Notes under the pieces: model-generated
What the model saw: the letters and a program-made list of their open reading frames with translations, nothing else
The model's database searches: none
Told to the model about the DNA's origin: nothing
Shown here: piece by piece, positions 14,740-22,116 of the stretch
Layout of the letters: each line of letters begins with the position of its first letter
Position numbering within the stretch: the stretch's first letter is position 1
Assembly (NCBI GenBank): GCA_002399235.1
Contig: DHDH01000039.1
Location: 2,894 to 26,152, forward strand
Length of the DNA stretch: 23,259 nt
DNA from: Firmicutes bacterium UBA4881
GTDB lineage: Bacteria; Bacillota; DTU065
Direction of reading: 5' to 3'
Made by a program: the position numbers and the translations under genes

Positions 14740-16977
14740 ATGGGCAAGATGGATGCTTTTAACTATGAAAAGACACACCTTAGTAAAGTGCTACAACAGG
14801 TTAATAATGCACTAGAGAAAATTGAATCAGTAATCAAGAAACATAGAGAAAGAGTTTTACATGCTAGAAAGTATATGTGGGATGATTTGCCTCGGGCAAT
14901 TACAGATACAACCGAAGCTAATGAGTTGGCTCAAGGACTTTTAGATTTGAAGCGTCAAGAAGATAGTTTGGCGTTTTATAGCATAGAGAAGGAGAGACTT
15001 GAAAGACTCAAGCGCTCTCCTTATTTCGCCCGCATTGATTTTAAGGTAAATAATTCGCCTGAGCCAATATATATTGGTATTAATGGTTTTAATCATCCCG
15101 AGACAGGTAAAAATTTAATTTATGATTGGCGGACGCCGATTGCCAGTCTCTTTTATGATTACCCTTTGGGATTAGCTAGCTATGATTGTGACGCTGGTAC
15201 TGTTAGTGGTGAAATTACTTTAAAAAGACAGTTTCGCATCGAAAAAGGGCAAATGCTTTATATGTTTGATAGCAGTATCAATATTGAAGACGAAATCCTT
15301 CAAGAGATATTAAGCCAAAATAGCGATGGTCATATGCGCGAAATTGTTATGACCATTCAAAAAGAACAAAACAAAGCTATCCGTGATGAAAACCATAGGT
15401 TAGTTCTAGTTTGGGGAGCAGGAGGTAGTGGTAAAACATCGATTGCTCTTCACCGCATAGCTTATCTTCTCTATAGGAAAAGAGAGCAACTAAAAGCTGC
15501 TAATATTGTCATATACTCACCTAGTGATATTTTCAGTGATTACATCTCTGAGGTTTTGCCTGATTTAGGGGAGGAAAATGTCAACCAAGCTACCCTACAA
15601 GAATATGCGAAAAAAGTTGTCAACCTACCCGAATACGAAATAGAGACTAGTTTCGAACAATATGAGTACTTGTTAAACGACCAAGTAGATTCAGCTTGGT
15701 CTCTTCGCAACGAAGCTATGCGATTTAAATCATCACCACAGTTTCTCACCCTTTTAGAGAACTATATTTCTTATCTAGAAAACAGTTACCAATCTGTACC
15801 TGATTTTATTTATAACAATGCAGTTGTTCTTAGTGGTGCAGAGTTTTATAGTTGTGTTAAAGATAAATATCACTACCTTCCTTTTAAGAAACGTTTAGAA
15901 AAACTAGCTAGAAGACTTAATGCTTTATTAGAACCGTTAGAAGAAAAACGTAAACAAGCCATTATAAGGGAAATAGAATTAAAAGGTTTTATGCAGGGTA
16001 AATCTGATAGGGAAATTCAGAGATATGCTTATAGAAAAGCTCTTGAAGAAACTGCTAATCTAAAAGCAAGAATGACTAAACTAATCAGCTTCAATTTACT
16101 AGATAGTTACCTAGAATTATTCGCTAATCTAAATCTCTTAAGAAAAATTACAAATGATCTACCTGCAAATATTGAGGGAATTGCTCAAAAAACCTTAGCT
16201 GATTTTAAAAATGGCTTTATTACTCATGAAGATTTAATGGCCTTAGCTTTTTTAAGGCAAAGACTAGAATCATATACACCTGAGAATAATATCAAGCATC
16301 TAGTTATCGATGAAGTACAAGATTATTCGGCTGTAGAACTTAAAGTATTAGCACAAACTTATACAGATGCTACTTTCACAGTTTTAGGAGATCCTAATCA
16401 AGCTCTTTTAGAGAAGGGAGATCCTCGTAAATATGTACTCGAAGCATTAGGTATATCAGACAACACTGTTATCGATCTTAAAAAGTCATATCGCTCGACA
16501 GAAGAGATAACAGCCTTTGCGAGATCTTTTGCCGATAACCCTACAGAGATTGAACCAGTTTTAAGGAAAGGGTCTAAACCGGAAGTAATTGTTTCATCAG
16601 ATCCATTGAATGAATTGCTTGCACTTTTAAAAAAGCGGGCGCTAGAGAATAAAAAGAGTGTAGCAATTATTACGAAAACTTACAGCCAAGCTAATGAACT
16701 TAGTTTAATGCTTAAAGGTAAGGTTGTAGCCAATAAAATTGGTGAAAATGACCAAGTCTTGTTAACAGGGTTATTAATAATTCCTGTTTTCTTAGCTAAA
16801 GGTTTAGAATTCGATGTAGCTATTGTTTGGGACTTTAACAGTTACCAAGAGAAAGAAAAACGTCTTCTTTATATTGCCTCTACTAGACCACTTCACGAAC
16901 TTTATTTAATTGGCACGAAAAAAGGAGATCTGCTAACCCTTGCAGATCCCCAAAATTATAAACTAAGCATTAACTAA
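14740..16977 (+). CDS. helD: HelD-like superfamily 1 ATPase (RNA polymerase recycling factor type)
   Basis: A 745-aa UvrD-like ATPase of the HelD group, which frees stalled RNA polymerase. The N-terminal coiled-coil region (about 8-100) and the IYDWRTPIASLFYDY segment are HelD hallmarks absent from true UvrD/Rep helicases. Walker A is GAGGSGKT (226-233) followed by SIALHRIAYLLY; motif II is DEVQD (524-528). Then come VLGDPNQ, KKSYRSTEEI, AKGLEFDVAIVWD and LLYIASTRPLHEL (motif VI). The length matches Gram-positive HelD. Start choice is unclear: GAGGAG at 14731-14736 precedes TTG 14737, ATG 14740 and ATG 14749. 14740 was chosen as the nearest ATG with usable spacing. It ends 4 bp inside the convergent L,D-transpeptidase gene. 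Confidence 0.9.
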   Translation: MGKMDAFNYEKTHLSKVLQQVNNALEKIESVIKKHRERVLHARKYMWDDLPRAITDTTEANELAQGLLDLKRQEDSLAFYSIEKERLERLKRSPYFARIDFKVNNSPEPIYIGINGFNHPETGKNLIYDWRTPIASLFYDYPLGLASYDCDAGTVSGEITLKRQFRIEKGQMLYMFDSSINIEDEILQEILSQNSDGHMREIVMTIQKEQNKAIRDENHRLVLVWGAGGSGKTSIALHRIAYLLYRKREQLKAANIVIYSPSDIFSDYISEVLPDLGEENVNQATLQEYAKKVVNLPEYEIETSFEQYEYLLNDQVDSAWSLRNEAMRFKSSPQFLTLLENYISYLENSYQSVPDFIYNNAVVLSGAEFYSCVKDKYHYLPFKKRLEKLARRLNALLEPLEEKRKQAIIREIELKGFMQGKSDREIQRYAYRKALEETANLKARMTKLISFNLLDSYLELFANLNLLRKITNDLPANIEGIAQKTLADFKNGFITHEDLMALAFLRQRLESYTPENNIKHLVIDEVQDYSAVELKVLAQTYTDATFTVLGDPNQALLEKGDPRKYVLEALGISDNTVIDLKKSYRSTEEITAFARSFADNPTEIEPVLRKGSKPEVIVSSDPLNELLALLKKRALENKKSVAIITKTYSQANELSLMLKGKVVANKIGENDQVLLTGLLIIPVFLAKGLEFDVAIVWDFNSYQEKEKRLLYIASTRPLHELYLIGTKKGDLLTLADPQNYKLSIN

Positions 16978-17984
16978 TCAAAGAGATAGAGACCTAAAAG
17001 ATCGTAGATTTTCCCAGATACAGTTCCAGTTGCAGGCAGTCCGTTGGCTGTCTGCAATTTTTGTATGGCCTTCATAGTGCCAGCTCCATAAAAACCATCT
17101 GGGTTAAAGGTGATAAGTCCCATCTCTTTTAATGCTACTTGTACTTCGTAAACTGCAGAGCCTGTGGAACCATTTTGTAAAACAGGTCTTCTCATATAAC
17201 CATACGCATAGGGGCCATCATAGATTGTCACAGGAGTACCGGTACTAACCCAACTAAAGAGCTCGAGGATATCGTTGTTATGAAGGCGAATGCAACCAGC
17301 ACTTTCAGCTCTGCCAATGGACCAAGGCTTATTGGTACCATGGATACCATAGTTACCCCAAGGGACACTGAGCCTCAAGAATCTAGGCCCGAAAGCACCA
17401 CCCATATAAAGTTTAGACGTTATTTTCCACTGGCCAATTGGAGAGGGTGTAGGACCTTTACCTATAGCAATAGGGTAAATTTTTAGAGGCTTACCATCAG
17501 CAAAAAGAGTCAACTGCCTTTGCCAAAGGTCTATAAAAATGGATAGATTTTTGGTATCAGGTTTTACTACTAAAGCAGAGGGCGAAGAAGCAGAGCGAGC
17601 TATAGCTTCCCAAGTCTTCTCGCCGATGATACCATCTGGGGTAAGTTTCTGATCAAGTTGAAAAGACTTTACTGCATCTACGGCCTCTTTATTATAGACT
17701 ACATTTAGCGGGCCTTTATAGTAACCATGATCTGCTAAAAAATTCAAGATATCTGGTAGATCATCAGCTGATTCATTAGGTCTGATAACTGGTTCTCCTT
17801 CACAAAAAGGGCAGAGGCTGGAAAGATGTTTATTGGTAGCTTGTGTAGGAGAAGTCTGGTTTTGGTTAGCTAATTCATCAATTTCTAAATGGGGCTCATT
17901 AATATATTTTGGTACATAGGGAATATCCCAGATAATGAGTAAGAAAAGCAAGATCAGCAATACAAAAGGTAGGTGGCGACGCAT
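16974..17984 (-). CDS. L,D-transpeptidase (YkuD) with two peptidoglycan-binding domains
   Basis: A 336-aa protein, membrane-anchored by one N-terminal hydrophobic segment (about 5-20) and facing outward. Domain order is a PG-binding-1 repeat (about 58-123), a YkuD catalytic domain (about 135-255), and a second PG-binding-1 repeat (about 270-335). The catalytic motif is HGTNKPWSIGRAESAGCIRL, with H215 and nucleophile C231. Such enzymes make 3-3 cross-links or attach proteins to peptidoglycan. The start at 17984 is fixed by AGAGGTGATC, an almost complete complement of the 16S rRNA tail. The upstream extension of this frame lacks an SD. Its TAG stop shares bases with the HelD TAA (CTAA, 16974-16977). 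Confidence 0.93.
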   Translation of the reverse strand: MRRHLPFVLLILLFLLIIWDIPYVPKYINEPHLEIDELANQNQTSPTQATNKHLSSLCPFCEGEPVIRPNESADDLPDILNFLADHGYYKGPLNVVYNKEAVDAVKSFQLDQKLTPDGIIGEKTWEAIARSASSPSALVVKPDTKNLSIFIDLWQRQLTLFADGKPLKIYPIAIGKGPTPSPIGQWKITSKLYMGGAFGPRFLRLSVPWGNYGIHGTNKPWSIGRAESAGCIRLHNNDILELFSWVSTGTPVTIYDGPYAYGYMRRPVLQNGSTGSAVYEVQVALKEMGLITFNPDGFYGAGTMKAIQKLQTANGLPATGTVSGKIYDLLGLYLFD

Positions 17985-18127
17985 GAGATCACCTCTATAT
18001 CTATTTTGAAACAAGCGAATACATCTTATTCTAAAAGCTGCATCTTTTTCATATAACAAACTATCTAGCAGGAGTTTGAGAGGAAAGCTAGAATTTGAAA
18101 ACAAAGATCTTGAGATCTAAAAAATAT

Positions 18128-18169
18128 AAGCTGAGTCAAGACGAGCCGAGCCGAGATGAGATGAGTGAG
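18128..18169 (+). promoter_or_regulatory. TRAP (MtrB)-type RNA binding site: nine (G/A)AG triplets
   Basis: AAG or GAG triplets begin at 18128, 18133, 18138, 18143, 18148, 18153, 18158, 18163 and 18167. Seven are GAG and two are AAG. Spacers are exactly 2 nt except the last, which is 1 nt. The tryptophan-activated TRAP ring of Bacillus binds RNA with 9-11 (G/U)AG triplets spaced by 2-3 nt, tolerating AAG, and B. subtilis trpG has nine such triplets. The site lies in the trpB leader, followed by an intrinsic terminator, as expected for trp control. A weak promoter (TTGAAA 18095-18100, 17 bp, TAAAAA 18118-18123) would start transcription around 18130. The family is inferred from the pattern; no mtrB gene is in the window. 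Confidence 0.8.
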
Positions 18170-18179
18170 TTGTTTATTC

Positions 18180-18208
18180 TGTCTAGGCCTCTGGTCTAGG
18201 CATTTTTT
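18180..18208 (+). terminator. Intrinsic terminator in the trpB leader (attenuator)
   Basis: TGTCTAGGCC (18180-18189) pairs with GGTCTAGGCA (18193-18202) over 10 bp with two G-U pairs and a 3-nt loop. Six T follow (18203-18208). It sits 11 bases after the last GAG triplet and 36 bases before the trpB start. No Trp-rich leader peptide is present: the only short frame (ATG 18161 to TAG 18197) has no Trp codon. Confidence 0.8.
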
Positions 18209-18212
18209 ATTG

Positions 18213-18237
18213 GGCTCTGTGACTCAGAGCTAGGGGG
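18213..18237 (+). promoter_or_regulatory. Leader segment next to the trpB RBS, complementary to the TRAP site
   Basis: GGCTC (18213-18217) can pair with GAGCC (18143-18147), and TGACTCAG (18220-18227) with CTGAGTCA (18131-18138). The same segment can instead fold locally as GCTCTG/CAGAGC (18215-18220 with 18225-18230). The SD AGGGGG (18232-18237) follows directly. The two exclusive folds suggest that TRAP occupancy changes structure near the ribosome site. Confidence 0.55.
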
Positions 18238-18243
18238 ATTTTT

Positions 18244-19449
18244 GTGCAGAGTCAATCGTTACCAGACAAAAATGGCTTTTTTGGCGAATTTGGTGGCTCT
18301 TATGTTCCCGCTGAATTGCAAGTAGTTCTAAAGGATCTAACAGAGTCTTACCTCAAGTATCGCGATGATCCCGAATTCAAAGAAGAGTTTCGGAGTTATT
18401 TAAAAAACTATGTAGGTCGTCCTAGTCTTCTTTATTATGCGGAAAGATTAACCAAAAAATTAGGTGGTGCAAAAATCTATTTAAAACGAGAGGATCTGAA
18501 TCATACAGGTGCTCACAAGATTAATAACGCTATAGGCCAGGTACTCTTAGCTAATAGATTAGGTAAAAAGCGGATTATAGCAGAGACAGGAGCTGGGCAA
18601 CATGGTGTTGCTACAGCTACAGCTTGCGCCTTGTTTGGCATGGAATGCATCATCTATATGGGTGAGGAAGATACTAAACGTCAGGCTCTTAATGTCTTTC
18701 GTATGGAGCTTTTAGGTGCCAAAGTTGTTCCGGTAACAACTGGGACTAAAACACTAAAAGATGCCGTTGATGAAGCACTAAAGGATCTAATCCAAAATTA
18801 TAAAACAACTTATTACATGTTAGGTTCTGCAGTTGGACCTCATCCTTATCCCATGATAGTTAGAGATTTTCAAGCAGTAATTGGCGAAGAAGCCAGAGAG
18901 CAGATTTTAGATTTAGAAGGCCGGCTTCCCAATTACCTGGTTGCTTGTATAGGTGGAGGCAGTAATGCAATTGGACTTTTTGCTCCTTTCTATAAAGACC
19001 AAGAGGTTAAGATGGTAGGTGTTGAACCAGGAGGGAAAGGAATCGATACCCCCTTTCACGCCGCCTCTTTAGTAAAAGGCAAGAAAGGACAGATCCACGG
19101 TTTTAAGTGCTACTCCTTAGAAGATGAAAACGGAGAACCACTTCCTGTCTACTCAATTGCTGCTGGTTTAGACTATCCTGGTGTAGGTCCTGAACACTCT
19201 TATTATAAAGAGACTGGTCGTGCTAATTATGTAGCAATTACTGATAAGGAAGCCTTAGATGCTTTCCAGGAACTAAGTAGAACAGAAGGTATTATTCCCG
19301 CTCTAGAGAGTTCTCATGCAGTCGCTTATGCGATGAAGTTAGCTCCCTCTTTAGCTAAAGACCAAATAATCGTGGTTAATTTATCAGGTAGAGGAGACAA
19401 AGATGTTGCCCAAGCGGCAGAGGCTATTAAAGACTTAAATAGGAGATAA
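18244..19449 (+). CDS. trpB: Tryptophan synthase beta subunit TrpB
   Basis: A 401-aa PLP enzyme that condenses indole with serine to give tryptophan. The N-terminus FFGEFGGSYVPAEL, the cofactor lysine K92 in HTGAHKINN, ETGAGQHGVATA, GSAVGPHPYP, the phosphate loop GGGSNA (237-242) and the SGRGDKD end are canonical for TrpB1, the TrpA-partnered type. The start codon is GTG 18244, with AGGGGG 7 nt upstream. It is transcribed alone: a terminator follows and the next gene runs the other way, so trpA is not adjacent. It could make tryptophan with a TrpA encoded elsewhere or salvage indole. The TRAP-type leader suggests tryptophan-dependent control. Confidence 0.97.
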   Translation: MQSQSLPDKNGFFGEFGGSYVPAELQVVLKDLTESYLKYRDDPEFKEEFRSYLKNYVGRPSLLYYAERLTKKLGGAKIYLKREDLNHTGAHKINNAIGQVLLANRLGKKRIIAETGAGQHGVATATACALFGMECIIYMGEEDTKRQALNVFRMELLGAKVVPVTTGTKTLKDAVDEALKDLIQNYKTTYYMLGSAVGPHPYPMIVRDFQAVIGEEAREQILDLEGRLPNYLVACIGGGSNAIGLFAPFYKDQEVKMVGVEPGGKGIDTPFHAASLVKGKKGQIHGFKCYSLEDENGEPLPVYSIAAGLDYPGVGPEHSYYKETGRANYVAITDKEALDAFQELSRTEGIIPALESSHAVAYAMKLAPSLAKDQIIVVNLSGRGDKDVAQAAEAIKDLNRR

Positions 19450-19453
19450 AATT

Positions 19454-19484
19454 AAGGCGCCCTTTATTAAAAAGGGTGCCTTTT
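19454..19484. terminator. Terminator between trpB and the convergent hydrolase gene, probably bidirectional
   Basis: AAGGCGCCCTTT (19454-19465) pairs with AAAGGGTGCCTT (19471-19482) with one G-U pair and a 5-nt loop. TTTT follows on the plus strand, and an A-rich flank gives T bases on the minus strand. It can stop both trpB and the namZ operon. Confidence 0.85.
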
Positions 19485-19545
19485 AAAATGCAAAAATTAA
19501 TCTAAGCTTTACACGTTATTGGTTCTTGTTAATAAATTAGTCGTT

Positions 19546-20643
19546 CTAAGGGAGAGAAGCCACAACAGCATTAGCTAAGAGTGCTCTTAGTCTAATAATA
19601 CCATTGCCACCTTCTCTAGTGGGATGGACTCTGTTTGTAAGTAGGATGATAGCTAGATCATAGGAAGGATCGACCCAAAGAGAGGTGCCAGTAAAACCAG
19701 TATGGCCAAAGCTACTGGAAGAAAGCAGATCACCGCCACTAGAATATTCTCCTTTTAAAGCCCAACCTAAGCCGTGGTTATCATTTAGTGAAGCGGTGTG
19801 GTTCTGGTGCATTAACTCAATTGTTCTTGTGGAGAGATACCGCTTTCCTTCCCAATAGCCCCCCGCTAAGAGCATTGCTGCAAAGTTAGCTAAATCATTA
19901 GCAGTAGAAAATAGACCTGCGTTACCACTAACGCCACCTAAAGAAAACGCATTTTCGTCGTGGACCTCACCTAAAATGAAGCCATTTCGTTCTTCAGAAT
20001 ACTCCGTGGGAGCAACTCTTTCAGAAGCACCAATATTATACTTGGTGTCTTGCATACCTAAAGGGGTAAAAACTTCCCTTTGGAGAAAACCATCTAAGGT
20101 TTCACCAGCTACTTTTTCTAAGATTAGACCGAGTAAAATGAAACCAAGACAGCTATAAATAACCTTTGTTCCAGTCGTATATTCTAGTTGAATCTCTTTT
20201 AGAGCCTGCAACCAATCTTCTCTAGAAGTAGCCTGTTTATAGATTGGTGCCCAAGCAGGTAGTCCTGAGGTATGGGTTAGTAGATGTCTAATTCTTATTT
20301 GTCCTTTCTTTTCGGCAAGATCTGGAAAAAAATAGGCTACTGAGTCATCTAAACGGATTAACCCCTGTTCTAAAAGTATTAAGGCCATCGTAGTAGTACC
20401 TACACACTTACTTAAAGAGGCTAAATCGTAGATAGTATCTAATTTTACTGGGGTTTTACTTGGCTGAAGCGAACGCAGTCCTAAGGCATAATGAGCTATA
20501 ATGTGTTTTCTAAATAAGACGAGGTAAACGGCTCCAGGAGTCTCTCCTTTTTCTACAACATCTGCGACAAGCTGATGAGCTCTTTGTAATTTTTTCTCAT
20601 CAACACCCAAAGAATTAGGAGAGCAATAAGGAATCTTATTCAT
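19546..20643 (-). CDS. Serine hydrolase of the beta-lactamase / class C penicillin-binding family
   Basis: A 365-aa PF00144-family protein. The catalytic pair S76 and K79 lies in DLASLSKCVGT. The second motif is Y163-S164-C165 in YSCLGFILLG, where many relatives have YxN or YxD. LLTHTSGLP (121-129) and GHTGFTGTSLWVDP near the C-terminus complete the fold. No signal peptide is visible (MNKIPYCSPNSLG), so it is probably cytoplasmic. It is the second gene after namZ, 12 bp away, with the SD AGGAGGA overlapping the namZ stop. In B. subtilis a member of this family (AmiE/YbbE) sits with namZ and acts as an N-acetylmuramyl-L-alanine amidase. That role is likely here, by context. An esterase or D-aminopeptidase is the alternative. 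Confidence 0.85.
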   Translation of the reverse strand: MNKIPYCSPNSLGVDEKKLQRAHQLVADVVEKGETPGAVYLVLFRKHIIAHYALGLRSLQPSKTPVKLDTIYDLASLSKCVGTTTMALILLEQGLIRLDDSVAYFFPDLAEKKGQIRIRHLLTHTSGLPAWAPIYKQATSREDWLQALKEIQLEYTTGTKVIYSCLGFILLGLILEKVAGETLDGFLQREVFTPLGMQDTKYNIGASERVAPTEYSEERNGFILGEVHDENAFSLGGVSGNAGLFSTANDLANFAAMLLAGGYWEGKRYLSTRTIELMHQNHTASLNDNHGLGWALKGEYSSGGDLLSSSSFGHTGFTGTSLWVDPSYDLAIILLTNRVHPTREGGNGIIRLRALLANAVVASLP

Positions 20644-20655
20644 CCAAAGTTCCTC

Positions 20656-21801
20656 CTAATATAGCATGATCTGTTTGGCATTCTTCTGGAAGTCATGGTT
20701 TTCTGAATTCATTTTATCAATGATCTCATCAGGGTTTATACCAGCTTTGATCTGGTCTTTAATCTCGGGGTCACCTGCTAAAAGATTAAAGAAATAGCGA
20801 TTATTGTTAGATAAGAACTCAGTCTCTTGATATTTAAAAACGGCTGATAGGAGGTATAAAGCTACTCTAAGTGGTTCCAAAACCTGACGATTAGTTACAT
20901 GAACATGGACACCTTGACATTCTTTCTTTTCATGTTTAGAAAAGGTTGGTACAAAGAAAACAGGACGGAATAATACACCTGGTAAATTCTTTTCATTGAG
21001 TTCATCGGCGAGTTTAAAGGCATTTAACCAAGGAGCACCAATAATCTCAAATGGACAAGTTGTTCCTCTGCCTTCGGAGAGATTAGTACCTTCAAAAAGG
21101 CAGGTGCCTGGATACAAAACAGCTGAATCTACCGTAGGGAGATTAGGAGAAGGGGGAACCCATAAAAGTTCTGTTTCTTCGTAATACATATGTCGTTCCC
21201 AACCAGATAACTTTATTACGGTAGGATCTTTACCTACACCAAGAAACTTAGCTAAATAGAGACTAAGTTCACCTATTGTGAGGCCATAGCGGTTGGGTAG
21301 TGGATAAGCCCCAACAAAAGAACGATATCCCTCTTGTACTAAATTGCCTTCTACTTTCATACCACCTAGGGGATTAGGTCTATCTAGGACAATAAATTCT
21401 AAACCATATTCGGAAGCAGCCTCTTGTGCATAGGCCATGGTGTAATTAAATGTATAATAACGGCTACCTACATCTTGCATATCAAAGATGAGAGTATCAA
21501 CATCTTTAAGCATCTCTCGGGTGGGTTTTTTAGTAGGTCCATATAAAGAATAAACCGGTAAACCTGTGGTTTCATCAATGCTAGAGCTTACTTCTTCACC
21601 AGCTTGGGCATTACCCCTTACCCCATGCTCTGGGCCATATAAACCGGTAAGACGAACACCAGATCTAAACAACAGATCAACTGTGGAACGTAGCTGACTG
21701 TCTAGACCAGTAGGGCTAGTAATGAGGCCAACTTTTTTGCCAGATAACAGGTTGAGACTGTTTTCTAGTAGGTTTTCGATACCTAATTTTACTTTAGCCA
21801 T
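20656..21801 (-). CDS. namZ: Exo-beta-N-acetylmuramidase NamZ (DUF1343, GH171)
   Basis: A 381-aa protein of the DUF1343 family, whose characterised member NamZ of B. subtilis removes terminal MurNAc from peptidoglycan fragments. Conserved pieces are KKVGLITSPTG (22-32), LYGPEHGVRG (54-63, with E58 and H59), the DMQDVGSRYYTFNYTM segment, DRPNPLGG, and the LYPGTCLFEGTNLSEGRGT stretch near residues 230-248. The length is normal for the mature enzyme, but there is no signal peptide (MAKVKLGIENLL), so it probably acts on imported fragments in the cytoplasm. The SD GGAGG precedes the start. It leads the operon with the serine hydrolase and is divergent from a sugar-type binding protein gene. Confidence 0.92.
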   Translation of the reverse strand: MAKVKLGIENLLENSLNLLSGKKVGLITSPTGLDSQLRSTVDLLFRSGVRLTGLYGPEHGVRGNAQAGEEVSSSIDETTGLPVYSLYGPTKKPTREMLKDVDTLIFDMQDVGSRYYTFNYTMAYAQEAASEYGLEFIVLDRPNPLGGMKVEGNLVQEGYRSFVGAYPLPNRYGLTIGELSLYLAKFLGVGKDPTVIKLSGWERHMYYEETELLWVPPSPNLPTVDSAVLYPGTCLFEGTNLSEGRGTTCPFEIIGAPWLNAFKLADELNEKNLPGVLFRPVFFVPTFSKHEKKECQGVHVHVTNRQVLEPLRVALYLLSAVFKYQETEFLSNNNRYFFNLLAGDPEIKDQIKAGINPDEIIDKMNSENHDFQKNAKQIMLY

Positions 21802-22116
21802 AAAATGAATACCTCCGTTTTTTACCGACTTTATTATCTAAACTTCTCCTTATGTTTATGTTGTCCTACTTGGTTTAAGTAACCTTCAAATTTGGTCCAA
21901 AAGAATGAATGCTTTGTAAAAAGAAAGTTAAACCTACCAGATTAACTAATAGGGTTAGTAGGGAAATAATGAATTAATACCTAGTAGAAAAACTAAAAGC
22001 ACTGTTACAAGGCAAAGGACTTTGTTTAGCAATGCTTTTTTTATTTTACTAAAGGAATAGATCTCTTTTTAGGTAAGGTATAAATTAGCTTAATTCACTA
22101 ATTGGAGGGGTGTTAC
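21802..22116. other. 315-bp divergent intergenic region between namZ and the ABC binding protein
   Basis: No gene is seen here. A terminator-like hairpin lies at 21995-22042: AAAAGCA pairs with TGCTTTT, with a further imperfect inner stem, and seven T follow. A weaker hairpin, CCTAC...GTAGG, lies near 21932-21961. A -10-like TATAAA at 22079-22084 could serve the plus-strand gene, but no good -35 goes with it. The SD of the binding protein gene (TGGAGGGG, 22103-22110) ends the region. Confidence 0.5.
21995..22042 (+). terminator. Terminator-like hairpin in divergent region
   Basis: AAAAGCA (21995-22001) pairs with TGCTTTT (22033-22039), and inner segments (TGTTA with TAGCA, CAAG with CTTTG) extend the stem with bulges. 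T follows through 22042. No plus-strand gene precedes it. It could end a small RNA, serve as a leader attenuator, or be chance. Confidence 0.45.

Noticed and set aside
17985..18104. Longer N-terminus for the L,D-transpeptidase
   Set aside because: ATG 17984 has a near-perfect SD and begins a normal membrane anchor; the extension adds a charged stretch before the signal and lacks an SD.
18143..18169. GAG repeats as a simple pentanucleotide repeat
   Set aside because: Spacer bases vary (CC, AT, TC, AC, CT) while the triplets are kept, which fits protein-RNA binding rather than slippage.
18161..18199. Possible trp leader peptide (12 codons from ATG 18161)
   Set aside because: It contains no Trp codon and no SD, so ribosome-mediated attenuation is not supported; the GAG triplets explain the region better.
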